A DNA stretch of 64,000 bases from Pseudorhodoferax sp047601025 (GCF_047601025.1 NZ_JASGJZ010000001.1:1984001-2048000); one strand, 5' to 3'. Positions 19,205-27,673 are shown, counted from the stretch's first letter. Notes: generated by a model not told the origin, from the letters alone. Numbers and translations are program-made.

Positions 19205-19942
19205 ATGGCATCGGACGGCATCTGCATCGAGTTCGACGACGTCGTCGCGGGCTACAGGGACTTCATGATCCTGAACAAGCTGAGCTTCCAGGCCAGGCGC
19301 GGCGCGATCACGCTGCTGCTGGGCCCCAACGGCGCGGGCAAGTCCACGGCGCTGAAGACCATGTTCGGCCTGCTCCGGCCGCGGCAGGGCCGCATCCTGC
19401 TCGACGGCGAGGACATCGCCGGCGCGGACCAGAAGAGGCTGCTGGGCAAGGGCGTCGCGTTCGTGCCGCAGGGGCGCAACCTGTTCGGCCAGCTGTCGGT
19501 GTTCGAGAACCTGGAACTGGGCGGCATCACCATCGGCATGAAGGCCACGCATGCACGCATCCCCGAGGTGCTGGAGCTGTTCCCGCGCGTCAGGGAGCGG
19601 CTGCGCAGCGCCGCGTCCAGCCTGTCCGGCGGCGAGCAGAAGCAGCTGGAGATCGGCCGGGCGCTGCTGCTGCGCCCCAAGGTGATCCTGATCGACGAGC
19701 CCAGCATCGGCCTGTCCCCGATCGTGGTGCAGGACGTCTTCCGGCTGCTGCGCACGCTGGCCGCGCAGGGGACCACGGTGCTGATGGTCGAGCAGAACGT
19801 CAGGAGCGCGCTGAAGATCTCCGACGAGGCCATCGCGCTGGAGTCCGGCCGGCGCGTGCTGCAGCGGCCCGCGGCCGAGCTGCTGGCCGATCCGCACATC
19901 GAGCGGCTGTTCCTGGGCGGCGCGCCGGCTGCCGCCTACTGA
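19205..19942 (+). CDS. livF: ABC transporter ATP-binding protein LivF
   Basis: A 245-residue ATPase, second nucleotide-binding subunit of the liv transporter. Walker A is GPNGAGKST (about residues 40-48), the LivF-typical FVPQGRNLFGQLSVFENLELG follows, the signature is LSGGEQKQLEIGRALLLRP and Walker B is VILIDEPSIGLSP. The ATG at 19205 gives the family N-terminus; the longer open frame runs into the GC-rich spacer. Its last 7 bp overlap the 3' end of the converging LysR gene. Confidence 0.94.
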   Translation: MASDGICIEFDDVVAGYRDFMILNKLSFQARRGAITLLLGPNGAGKSTALKTMFGLLRPRQGRILLDGEDIAGADQKRLLGKGVAFVPQGRNLFGQLSVFENLELGGITIGMKATHARIPEVLELFPRVRERLRSAASSLSGGEQKQLEIGRALLLRPKVILIDEPSIGLSPIVVQDVFRLLRTLAAQGTTVLMVEQNVRSALKISDEAIALESGRRVLQRPAAELLADPHIERLFLGGAPAAAY

Positions 19943-20862
19943 ACGGCGCCGCGGGTGGATGCCCGCAGGAACAGCCCGGCGCAGACGCCGCGCAGCCAGC
20001 GGTTGCCGGGGTCCTGGTGGAAGCGGGCGTGCCAGTGCTGGCGCACCGAGAAGCCGGGGATCGGCACCGGGCAGGGCAGCACGCGCAGGCCGCCGCCCTG
20101 CGCCAGCGTCTCGCCGATGTGGCGCGGCAGCGTGGCGACCAGGTCGGTCGTGGACAGGATCGCCGGCAGACCCAGGAAGCCCGGGATCTGCAGCGCCAGC
20201 CGGCGCTCGATGCCGAGCCGCCGCACCGTGCTCTCCAGCAGCTGCGCGCCGGTGCCCGAGACGATGCCGACGTGCGCCTCGCGCGTGTAGTCCGCCAGCC
20301 CGAACGCGCGCGGCCTGATGCGCGGATGGGCCGCATGCGCCAGGCAGATCCAGTCCTGGTCGAACAGCGTCTGCTGGTAGAAGCCGGCCTCCAGTTCCGG
20401 GATCAGGCCCAGCGCCAGGTCGGCCGCCCCGGCCTCCAGCTCCGCTGCCATGCCGGCGTGGATGCCCACGGCCTCCAGCGTGACGCCGCCCGCCAGGGCG
20501 CGCACCTGCGCGAACAGCTGCGGCAGCAGCGTGATGTGGCTGGCATCGGTCATGAAGATCCGGAAGCTGCGCTGCGCGCTGGCCGGGTCGAACGCCGCCG
20601 GCGGCTCCGAGAGCGTGCGCAGCCCGGCCAGCACGCTGCGCACGGTGCCGATCAGCGCCTCCACGCGTGGCGTCGGCAGCATGCCCTGCGGCGTGCGCAC
20701 GAACAGCGGATCGCCCAGCTGCTCGCGCAGGCGCGCCAGCCAGATGCTGACCGTGGGCTGCGTCTGCCCCAGCCGCTCGGCCGTGCGCGTGACGCTGCCG
20801 GTGCTGTGCAGCAGGTCGATCAGCAGGAGCTGCCGGGTGTCGAGCAAATCGAGGTCGGCCAT
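19936..20862 (-). CDS. LysR-family transcriptional regulator (NodD/PbtR-like)
   Basis: A 308-residue LysR protein of the subgroup with N-terminus LDLLDTRQLLLIDLLHSTGSVTRTAERLGQTQPTVSIWLARLREQ (HTH about residues 10-65), which often controls aromatic-compound genes. The effector domain begins near residue 95 (RSFRIFMTDASHI). It is divergent from the reductase-MaoC-CaiB-aroE-aroQ operon across 102 bp that holds a GCAAT-N7-ATTGC dyad, so it is the likely activator of that operon, perhaps also of liv. It converges on livF with a 7-bp overlap. Confidence 0.92.
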   Translation of the reverse strand: MADLDLLDTRQLLLIDLLHSTGSVTRTAERLGQTQPTVSIWLARLREQLGDPLFVRTPQGMLPTPRVEALIGTVRSVLAGLRTLSEPPAAFDPASAQRSFRIFMTDASHITLLPQLFAQVRALAGGVTLEAVGIHAGMAAELEAGAADLALGLIPELEAGFYQQTLFDQDWICLAHAAHPRIRPRAFGLADYTREAHVGIVSGTGAQLLESTVRRLGIERRLALQIPGFLGLPAILSTTDLVATLPRHIGETLAQGGGLRVLPCPVPIPGFSVRQHWHARFHQDPGNRWLRGVCAGLFLRASTRGAVQ

Positions 20863-20883
20863 CGTCTTCGATCATGTGGTGCG

Positions 20884-20900
20884 GCAATGCAGTGTATTGC
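20884..20900. promoter_or_regulatory. Candidate LysR-binding dyad
   Basis: GCAAT at 20884-20888 and ATTGC at 20896-20900, separated by 7 bp, lie midway between divergent start codons at 20862 and 20965. LysR proteins typically bind an interrupted dyad in such regions. The call rests on position and symmetry only. Confidence 0.4.
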
Positions 20901-20964
20901 GGCCATGCGATTTCCATCATGGGCAGCGCTCTCCAGAATCCGCTCTCGACCAACGGAGACCGAA

Positions 20965-21897
20965 GTGGAGATTGCAGTTCTGGGAGCCGGCGCGCTGGGC
21001 TGCGCGATCGGCGGCACGCTGGCCGCGGCCGGCAACGCGGTGGTGCTGATCAACCGCAACCGCGCGCACGTCGAGGCGATCGAGGCGCACGGCCTGCGCA
21101 TGCGCAGCGCGGACGGCGAGCGCGCCGTGCCGGTCCGCGCCGCGACGGACTGCCGCGGGCTCGGCCCGGTCGACCTGGTGATCGTGCTGGTCAAGTCCTT
21201 CCACACCCGCGAGGCCATGGCCGCCGCCTCGGCGCTGGTCGGTCCCGGCACGGCCGTGCTGTCGCTGCAGAACGGCCTGGGCCACGAGGACATCCTGGCC
21301 GGCATCGTCGGCGGCGAGCACGTGCTGGCCGGCAAGACCTACGTCGGCGGCGTGCTGCTGGGCCCGGGCCGCATCCTCGCCGGCGTGGACGGCAAGGAGA
21401 CGCTGATCGGCGAGCTCGACGGCAGCCGCAGTGCGCGCGTGCAGCGCATCGCCGACTGCTTCTCGGCCGCGGGCCTGGCCACCACCGTCAGCGACGACAT
21501 CCTGGGCACGATCTGGGACAAGCTGCTGGTCAACGTGGCCACCGGCGCCGTCAGCGGCATCACCGGCTTGCCGTACGGCCCGCTGTACCGCATCCCCGAG
21601 ATCGAGGCCACCGCCATCGCCGCGGTGCAGGAGGCCATGGACGTGGCGCGCGCCAGCGGCGTGCGGCTATCCACCGCCGATCCGCGCGCGGCCTGGGACA
21701 AGGCCGCGGCCGGGCTGCCGGAGGACTTCAAGACCTCGATGCTGCAGAGCCTGGAGAAGGACTCGCCCACCGAGATCGACTTCATCAACGGCGCGGTGGT
21801 GCGCTGGGGCCAGCGCTGCGGCGTGGCCACGCCGGTCAACGCCACGCTGGTGGCCTGCATCAAGGGCATCGAGCGCGCCCGCACCACCACCCCCTGA
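20965..21897 (+). CDS. Ketopantoate reductase-family (PanE/ApbA) oxidoreductase
   Basis: A 310-residue NADP-dependent reductase. The Rossmann motif VLGAGALGCAIGG opens the protein, the catalytic lysine is in the C-terminal DILGTIWDKLLVNVATGA segment, and LVKSFHTREA matches the family lysine near residue 75. The GTG at 20965 is preferred as start because GGAG lies six bases upstream and the family begins directly with this strand. PanE proper makes pantoate, but extra homologues in catabolic operons reduce other 2-keto acids. As first gene of this CoA/shikimate-type operon, a catabolic role seems likelier than pantothenate synthesis. Confidence 0.85.
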   Translation: MEIAVLGAGALGCAIGGTLAAAGNAVVLINRNRAHVEAIEAHGLRMRSADGERAVPVRAATDCRGLGPVDLVIVLVKSFHTREAMAAASALVGPGTAVLSLQNGLGHEDILAGIVGGEHVLAGKTYVGGVLLGPGRILAGVDGKETLIGELDGSRSARVQRIADCFSAAGLATTVSDDILGTIWDKLLVNVATGAVSGITGLPYGPLYRIPEIEATAIAAVQEAMDVARASGVRLSTADPRAAWDKAAAGLPEDFKTSMLQSLEKDSPTEIDFINGAVVRWGQRCGVATPVNATLVACIKGIERARTTTP

Positions 21898-21914
21898 TTC
21901 CGGAGACGAGCGAC

Positions 21915-22325
21915 ATGAGCACACCCCGCGTTCCCCCCACCCGCGCCTACCTCGAGCACGTGGCGATCCGCGTGCGCGACATCCACTGGCACATCCGCTT
22001 TTTCCGCGAGGTGCTGGGCATGGAGCTGCGCGAGATCGACGGCCCGCCCGAGGCGCCCCGGCAGTACTGGACGCTGGGCGGCCTGCAGTTCGTGGCGACG
22101 CCCGACTTCGCGGCGCCCCCCAGCCACGACGCCGGCTGGCTGGCCCACCTCGGCGTGATGGTCGACGACCTGGAGGCCGCGCTGCAGGCCGCGCAGGCCT
22201 GGGGCGTGCAGCCGCTGCCGCCGGGCCGCAACTGGCTGCAGCTGCCCGACGGCCTGGCCGTGGAGCTGATCCAGGCCGCGCCCGGCAGCGTCGCCCAGGC
22301 GCTCGCCGTGCGACCGCGCGGCTGA
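21915..22325 (+). CDS. VOC-family (glyoxalase/dioxygenase superfamily) protein
   Basis: A 136-residue single vicinal-oxygen-chelate domain with LEHVAIRVRDIHWHIRFFREVLGMELRE at the start, LAHLGVMVDDLEAAL in the middle and LPDGLAVELIQAA at the end. Candidate metal ligands are His (LEHVAI), His (LAHLGV) and Glu (AVELIQ), as in glyoxalase I and methylmalonyl-CoA epimerase. It lies 17 bp after the reductase gene with a GGAG ribosome site. Substrate unknown; an isomerase or lyase step in the operon's pathway fits. Confidence 0.85.
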   Translation: MSTPRVPPTRAYLEHVAIRVRDIHWHIRFFREVLGMELREIDGPPEAPRQYWTLGGLQFVATPDFAAPPSHDAGWLAHLGVMVDDLEAALQAAQAWGVQPLPPGRNWLQLPDGLAVELIQAAPGSVAQALAVRPRG

Positions 22326-22575
22326 GAAGCGCTGAAGAACGGATTCCTCACGCCCACGCGAGGCCCCCGATGAGCGCTCCGTCTCGCCATCGCCGTGCTG
22401 CGGGGCCCCGCCCCTCGGGCCGGAGCACGCCAGGCGCCACGTGGGCGTTGCAACCCTGGCCCTGGCACCCGTCCGGGCGGCGGCCTGCGCCTGTGCGTGG
22501 GAGGCGCCCCCCGTCGTGGTCGCGAGCGATCCATTCACAACTTCTGCCCGTTCATTCCATCAGGAGACCCTGCCC

Positions 22576-23055
22576 GTGAAACTCACCCCTCCACCCCTGC
22601 AGTTCAGTACGCCCGAGCGCTACTGGGACGACGCCGCCGAAGGCGACGCCTGCACCAGTCCCGAGTACGAGGTCACCGAGGCGCGCATCAACGCCTACGC
22701 CGAGCTGAGCGGCGACTACACGCCGGTGCACATCGACGAGGAGTACGCGAAGACCACGCCGTTCGGCACGCGCGTGGCGCACGGCCTGCTCGGCCTGTCG
22801 ATCGCCGACGGCCTGAAGACGCGCAGCGAGTACCGCTTCCTGCCCGGCATGTCGCTGGGCTGGACCTGGGACTTCCTGCTGCCGATCAGGATCGGCGACC
22901 GGCTGCACGTGAAGTTCACGGTGACCGGCCTGCGCGCCTCGAAGAGCCGGCCCGGCTGGGGCATCGTGGTGCTGCCGTCCGAGCTCGTCAACCAGCACGG
23001 CGAGGTCGTGCAGAAGGGGGAACACCGGCTGATGATTCCCCGGAGGCCGGCATGA
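22576..23055 (+). CDS. MaoC-family acyl-CoA hydratase
   Basis: A 159-residue hot-dog-fold protein. The hydratase-2-type motif reads YAELSGDYTPVHIDEEYA, with the catalytic Asp and His kept and the usual Asn replaced by Thr. The FGTRVAHGLLGLSIADGL helix follows. I chose GTG 22576 because AGGAG lies nine bases upstream; the longer frame (from 22441) adds a sequence with no homology look. The 250 bp before it contain no recognisable gene. Its stop overlaps the CoA-transferase start (ATGA). Confidence 0.88.
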   Translation: MKLTPPPLQFSTPERYWDDAAEGDACTSPEYEVTEARINAYAELSGDYTPVHIDEEYAKTTPFGTRVAHGLLGLSIADGLKTRSEYRFLPGMSLGWTWDFLLPIRIGDRLHVKFTVTGLRASKSRPGWGIVVLPSELVNQHGEVVQKGEHRLMIPRRPA

Positions 23056-24290
23056 GCCAGAAGCAGCCGCTGCCGCTGGCCGGCATCCGCGTCGTCGACT
23101 ACAGCCACTTCCTGGCCGGCCCCTACGTGGGCCGCTGCCTGGCCGCGCTGGGCGCCGAGGTCATCAAGGTCGAACGCCCCGGCAGCGGCGACGCCGGCCG
23201 CCAGCATGCCTGGTTCGTCGGCGAGGACGATGCCTACTCGGGCTACTTCCTGCAGCTCAACATGGGCAAGCGCGGCCTGTCGGTGGACATGCGCGATCCG
23301 CGCGGCAAGGCGCTGATGCGCAAGCTGGTCGACAGCGCCGACGTTTTCGTCGAGAACTACCGCCCCGGCGCGCTGGACAAGCTGGGCCTGGGCTATGCGG
23401 AGCTGAGCGCGCGCAACCCGCGCCTGGTGTACTGCTCGATCTCGGCCTACGGCCACACTGGGCCGGACGCGCACCGCGCCGGCTTCGGCCTGATCGCCGA
23501 GGCCAAGAGCGGCATCATGCAGATGGTCGGCACCCCCGGCGAGCCGCCGCCGCTGCTGCGCATCTCGCTGGGCGACATGTACACCGGCATCCACGCCGTG
23601 GCGGCCATCAACGCCGTGCTGCTGGGCCGCACGCAGACCGGCCGGGGCCAGCACATCGACATGGCGCTGTACGACACGCTGGTCTCCATGCACGAGTACG
23701 CGGTGCAGTGCTACACGCTGTCCGGCGGCAAGGAGCTGCCGGTGCAGACCGGCCACGACATGCCGACCTCCACGCTGTACGGCGTGTTCCGCGCGGCCGA
23801 CGGCGACCTCGTGATCGCGGCGCAAGTCGACGACGCCTGGAAGCGCTTCGCGGCGCTGGTCGAGGCGCACGGCGGCCCGGCCGGGTTCGGCGCGGACACG
23901 CGCTTGCACCAGCTGACCGGCCGCAACGCGCACCGCGCGGAGATCCTGTCCGTCGTGAAGGCCTGGGTCGCGGGCCGCCGCGTCGCCGAGGTGCTGGCGC
24001 TGCTGGACGGCATCGACGTGCCCAGCGCCAAGGTGCAGCGCATCGACGAGGTGCTCGCCGATCCGCAGATCCAGGCGCGCGGCATGGTGGTCGAGCAGGA
24101 GCATCCGGTGCTCGGCACGCTGCGGCTGCCGAACCTGCCGTTCCGCTTCTCCGGCTGCGACACGACGGTCACCCAGGTCGCGCCCGACCTGGGGCAGCAC
24201 AACGCGGCGATCGCCCGCGAACTGGGCTTCTCCGACGAGGAGATCGCGGCCATGCAGGCCGACGGCGTGCTGTTCTCCAAGGAGCATTGA
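23052..24290 (+). CDS. Family III CoA transferase (CaiB/BaiF type)
   Basis: A 412-residue family III CoA transferase, moving CoA from a donor thioester to a free carboxylic acid. It has the N-terminal LAGIRVVDYSHFLAGPYVGRCLAALGAEVIKVERPGSGD, the VENYRPGALDKLGLGY segment and the catalytic aspartate in RISLGDMYTGIHA. It overlaps the MaoC gene by 4 bp and is followed by aroE after 1 bp. It implies that the pathway works on CoA esters, with the acid activated without ATP. Substrate unknown. Confidence 0.92.
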   Translation: MSQKQPLPLAGIRVVDYSHFLAGPYVGRCLAALGAEVIKVERPGSGDAGRQHAWFVGEDDAYSGYFLQLNMGKRGLSVDMRDPRGKALMRKLVDSADVFVENYRPGALDKLGLGYAELSARNPRLVYCSISAYGHTGPDAHRAGFGLIAEAKSGIMQMVGTPGEPPPLLRISLGDMYTGIHAVAAINAVLLGRTQTGRGQHIDMALYDTLVSMHEYAVQCYTLSGGKELPVQTGHDMPTSTLYGVFRAADGDLVIAAQVDDAWKRFAALVEAHGGPAGFGADTRLHQLTGRNAHRAEILSVVKAWVAGRRVAEVLALLDGIDVPSAKVQRIDEVLADPQIQARGMVVEQEHPVLGTLRLPNLPFRFSGCDTTVTQVAPDLGQHNAAIARELGFSDEEIAAMQADGVLFSKEH

Positions 24291-24291
24291 C

Positions 24292-25113
24292 ATGGCCGAT
24301 GCCTACGCCGTCATCGGCCATCCGATCGGCCACACCAAGTCGCCGCTGATCCACGGCCTGTTCGCCGAGGCCACCGGGCAGGACATGGCCTACACCGCGA
24401 TCGAAGGCCGGCCCGGCCACTTCGCCGAGGACGCCCAGGCGTTCCGCGCGCGCGGCGGCCGCGGCATGAACGTGACCGCGCCGTTCAAGCTCGACGCCGT
24501 CGCGTTCGCGACCGACCGTTCGGAGCGCGCCCGGCTCGCGGGCGCCGCGAACGCGCTGAAGTTCGAGGGCGAGCGCGTGTTCGCCGAGAACTTCGACGGC
24601 ATCGGCCTGGCGCGCGACGTGGTGCACAACCTCGGCTGCGCGATGCGCGGGCGGCGCGTGCTGCTGCTGGGCGCCGGCGGGGCCGCGCGCGGGGCGCTGC
24701 TGCCGTTCCTGGAGCAGCAGCCCGCCGAGCTGGTGATCGTCAACCGCAGCGTCGACAAGGCGCAGGCCCTGCAGGCCGAGGCGCAGGCCCGCGGCCCGGT
24801 CCGCGCCTGCGGCTACGCCGACCTGGCGGGGCAGCGCTTCGACCTCGTGGTCAACGCCACCTCGGCCAGCCTGCGCGCCGAGCTGCCGCCCGTGCCCGCC
24901 AGCGTGTTCCAGCCGGACGGGCTGGCCTACGAGCTCGCCTACGGCAAGGGGCTCACGCCCTTCCTGCGCCTGGCGCAGCAGAGCGGCACCCGCCGGCTGG
25001 CCGACGGCGTCGGCATGCTCGTCGAGCAGGCGGCCGAGGCCTTCGCCTGGTGGCGCGGCGTGCGGCCCGAGACCGGCGCGGTGATCCGGCGGCTGACCGT
25101 TCCACTGGCGTAG
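24292..25113 (+). CDS. aroE: Shikimate dehydrogenase-family protein (AroE homologue)
   Basis: A 273-residue AroE-type enzyme. The substrate loop reads IGHTKSPLIHGLFAEATGQ, the catalytic lysine is K66 in NVTAPFK, the catalytic aspartate is D102 in ENFDGIGL and the NADP motif is LLGAGGAARGALL with NRS after it. The usual NTDG at the active site is NFDG here, a change of a shikimate-contacting threonine region. Together with its place one base after the CoA-transferase gene, this suggests a catabolic paralogue acting on shikimate, quinate or a related ring acid, not the biosynthetic enzyme. Confidence 0.85.
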   Translation: MADAYAVIGHPIGHTKSPLIHGLFAEATGQDMAYTAIEGRPGHFAEDAQAFRARGGRGMNVTAPFKLDAVAFATDRSERARLAGAANALKFEGERVFAENFDGIGLARDVVHNLGCAMRGRRVLLLGAGGAARGALLPFLEQQPAELVIVNRSVDKAQALQAEAQARGPVRACGYADLAGQRFDLVVNATSASLRAELPPVPASVFQPDGLAYELAYGKGLTPFLRLAQQSGTRRLADGVGMLVEQAAEAFAWWRGVRPETGAVIRRLTVPLA

Positions 25114-25266
25114 CGCCCCCCTTCCACGGCTTTTCGCGGCTTTTCATTCCTTCCCGCAGAAGACGTCCATGACACGAGCGATGCCCGGGTCGCCGCCGGC
25201 CGGACCGGCTGGCCGGATGCAGGCATCCGCACGCGCATTCCACTTGCTCCCTCGAGGATCTTGCCC

Positions 25267-26313
25267 ATGAAGAAGACCCGCATCGCCGTCGCCGGCGCCG
25301 GCTACATCGGACAGGCGCACATGGCGGCGGCGCGCGCCAGTGCGCACTGCACGCTGGCGGCCATCGTGGACCCGTCGCCGGCCGCAGCGGCCCTGGCGGC
25401 CGAGGCCGGCGTGCCGCTGTACGCCTCGATCGACGCGCTGCTGGCCGAGGACCGGCCCGACGGCCTCGTGCTGGCCACGCCGAACCAGCTGCACGTGCCG
25501 CAGGCCCTGCAGTGCATCGCGGCGCACCTGCCGATCCTGCTGGAGAAACCCGTCGCCACCACGGTGGCCGAAGGCGCCCGGCTGGTGGAGGCCGTGGAGC
25601 GCGCCGGCGCGCGCGTGCTGGTGGGCCACCACCGCGCCCACAGCCCCATCATGGCCAAGGCCCGGCAGGTGGTGGACAGCGGCCAGCTCGGCCGGCTGGT
25701 CGCGGTGATGGGCAGCGCCACCTTCTACAAGCCGGACCACTACTTCGCGGACGCGCCGTGGCGGCGCGAGATCGGCGCCGGCCCCATCCTGCTGAACATG
25801 ATCCACGAGGTGCACAACCTGCGCATGCTGTGCGGCGAGATCGCGGCGGTCCAGGCGTTCAAGTCGCACGCCGTGCGCGGCTTCGCGGTCGAGGACACGG
25901 TGGCGATCAACCTGCGCTTCGACAGCGGCGCGCTGGGCACCTTCCTGCTGTCGGACACGGCCGCCTGCCCGCGCAGCTGGGAACAGACCAGCCAGGAGAA
26001 CAAGGCCTACCCGACCTACGCGGACGAGGACTGCTACGTGCTCACCGGCACCAACGGCAGCCTGTCGATCCCGACCATGCGGCTGAAGACCTATCCGCGC
26101 CCCGAGGAGCGCTCGTGGTGGAAGCCGTTCGAGGCCGGCACCGTGGGCCTGGTGCGCGAGGACCCGATCCAGCGCCAGATGGAGCACTTCGGCGCGGTGG
26201 TCCGCGGCGAGGCCGAGCCCCTGGTCAGCGCACGCGACGGCTTCCGCAACCTGCGCCTGACCGAAGCCATCGTCGAGGCCGCCGCGTCCGGCCGCGTCGT
26301 CGAAGTTTCCTGA
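25267..26313 (+). CDS. Gfo/Idh/MocA-family oxidoreductase
   Basis: A 348-residue NAD(P)-dependent oxidoreductase. The Rossmann fold opens with RIAVAGAGYIGQAHMAA, the family hallmark EKP is in LPILLEKPVATT, and the C-terminal catalytic-domain signature is ILLNMIHEVHNLRMLCGE. ATG 25267 was chosen; TTG 25261 would add only two residues. Known members oxidise sugars, inositols and other cyclic polyols. It sits in the same direction between aroE and aroQ with gaps of 153 and 30 bp. Confidence 0.92.
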   Translation: MKKTRIAVAGAGYIGQAHMAAARASAHCTLAAIVDPSPAAAALAAEAGVPLYASIDALLAEDRPDGLVLATPNQLHVPQALQCIAAHLPILLEKPVATTVAEGARLVEAVERAGARVLVGHHRAHSPIMAKARQVVDSGQLGRLVAVMGSATFYKPDHYFADAPWRREIGAGPILLNMIHEVHNLRMLCGEIAAVQAFKSHAVRGFAVEDTVAINLRFDSGALGTFLLSDTAACPRSWEQTSQENKAYPTYADEDCYVLTGTNGSLSIPTMRLKTYPRPEERSWWKPFEAGTVGLVREDPIQRQMEHFGAVVRGEAEPLVSARDGFRNLRLTEAIVEAAASGRVVEVS

Positions 26314-26343
26314 ACCCATCCATCCACCCTGCGGAGACCCTCC

Positions 26344-26790
26344 ATGAAGTTCCTCATGCTGCACGGCATCAACCACAACATGTTCGGCCGGCGCGACCCG
26401 CAGCAGTACGGCACGACCACGCTGGCGCAGATCAACGCGCAGCTGGCCGCGCTGGCCGGCGAACTGGGCGTCGGCTTCGAGCACTTCCAGACCAATCACG
26501 AAGGCGAGATGGTCGAGCGCATCCACCAGGCCTACTTCGACGGCGTGGACGGCGTGATGCTGAACGCCGGCGCCTGGACGCACTACAGCTACGGCATCCG
26601 CGACGCGCTGGCGATCCTGACCTGCCCGGTCGTGGAACTGCACATGTCCAACATCCACGCGCGTGAGGCGTTCCGCCACCAGTCGGTGTTCGCCGAGATC
26701 GTGCAGGGCCAGATCGCCGGCTTCGGCGTGGACAGCTACCTGCTGGCCCTGCGCACGGCCGTCGGCCACGCGCGGGCCCGGGCGGCCTGA
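26344..26790 (+). CDS. aroQ: Type II 3-dehydroquinate dehydratase-family protein (divergent AroQ)
   Basis: A 148-residue type II dehydroquinase. Catalytic Tyr22 and nearby Arg residues (RRDPQQYG), the QTNHEGEMV loop, Asn74, His80 (NAGAWTH), His100 (ELHMSNIHARE) and Arg111 (FRHQS) are present. It departs from the near-invariant start GPNLN, which reads GINHN, and from AYTHTS, which reads AWTHYS. These changes and the catabolic setting suggest an altered or catabolic substrate, such as the quinate route or a relative. Last gene of the operon; it ends 7 bp from the converging methyltransferase gene. Confidence 0.87.
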   Translation: MKFLMLHGINHNMFGRRDPQQYGTTTLAQINAQLAALAGELGVGFEHFQTNHEGEMVERIHQAYFDGVDGVMLNAGAWTHYSYGIRDALAILTCPVVELHMSNIHAREAFRHQSVFAEIVQGQIAGFGVDSYLLALRTAVGHARARAA

Positions 26791-26797
26791 CGGCGCT

Positions 26798-27601
26798 CTA
26801 GCGGCGGACTGCCTGCCACGGCGTCCGGCCGTTGACGGTGCCCCGCATCGTGTCGCCGTCCACCTCGCCCTGGTAGCGGTCCGTCCCGGCGCGGAAGCGG
26901 ATCTGCGCGCCGTCCAGGCGCGCCTCGATGATCGGCAGCGGCTGGTCGCCGGCGCGGTGCAGCGTGCCTTCCAGCATCTGGAAGGTCTGCGCCAGCTGCA
27001 GCTTGGCGTCGCCCAGCCGCCAGCGGCCGGCGACCCGGGCCGGCACCACCCACTTCAGCGCGTTGCAGTAGCCGGCGCAGCCCTCTTCCACGGTGATGCG
27101 CGCGTCGGGCTGCCAGTCGCCCATGTCGAAGGAGTTGGACAGCACGCGCGTCCCAGGGGCCATGTCCAGCAGGATCGGGCGCAGCCGCAGGTTCAGCTCC
27201 GGCAGCAGGAACAGCGTGACCACGGTGGCGTCCGAGAAGTCCGACTGGAAGATGTCGGCCTGCTCGAACCTGGCCCGGCCGGCCATGCCCTCGGCCTCGG
27301 CCGCGCGCCGGGCCAGCGCCACCATGTCGGGGTTGTATTCGATGCCGCGCGCGGTGGCGCCGCGCCTGGCGGCCGTGATCACCAGGCGGCCGTCGCCCGA
27401 GCCCAGGTCGACCAGCCGGTCCTGCGGCGTCAGTCCGGCCATGTCCAGCATGCGGTCCACCAGCGCCTGCGAGGTCGGCACCCACACCACGTCCTTGCCG
27501 GCCTGGCCGACCCGCGGCGCGTAGGGGGCGGGCTGGGCGGCCGCGCGGCAGAGCGCGGCCAGGCACAGCGTGGCGACGAAGGTTCTGCGTGTGGCGGTCA
27601 T
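26798..27601 (-). CDS. Exported class I SAM-dependent methyltransferase-like protein
   Basis: A 267-residue protein with a signal peptide containing a Tat-like motif (TRRTFVA, then a hydrophobic stretch and an AQP cleavage region). A methyltransferase fold follows: SAM motif I is LVDLGSGDGRLVITAARRG and a second acidic strand is ARGIEYNP. The C-terminal 100 residues (from about EGCAGYCNALKWVVPARVAG) form a beta-rich region without a name I recognise. Start at 27601 has AGGAG seven bases upstream. A SAM enzyme with an export signal is odd, because SAM is cytosolic; the fold may be reused or the signal may be an anchor. Confidence 0.82.
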   Translation of the reverse strand: MTATRRTFVATLCLAALCRAAAQPAPYAPRVGQAGKDVVWVPTSQALVDRMLDMAGLTPQDRLVDLGSGDGRLVITAARRGATARGIEYNPDMVALARRAAEAEGMAGRARFEQADIFQSDFSDATVVTLFLLPELNLRLRPILLDMAPGTRVLSNSFDMGDWQPDARITVEEGCAGYCNALKWVVPARVAGRWRLGDAKLQLAQTFQMLEGTLHRAGDQPLPIIEARLDGAQIRFRAGTDRYQGEVDGDTMRGTVNGRTPWQAVRR

Positions 27602-27673
27602 GCAGGCTCCTGCCGGATCGGGAAACGGCCCCGTGGCGCGGCCATGTTCCCATGGAGCGGCGCAGCCGGGCCA

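Noticed and set aside
24292..26790. aroE and aroQ as the normal biosynthetic shikimate genes
   Set aside because: Placed in a catabolic operon with CoA transferase and hydratase genes and altered at conserved motifs; the symbols are kept only to mark the family.
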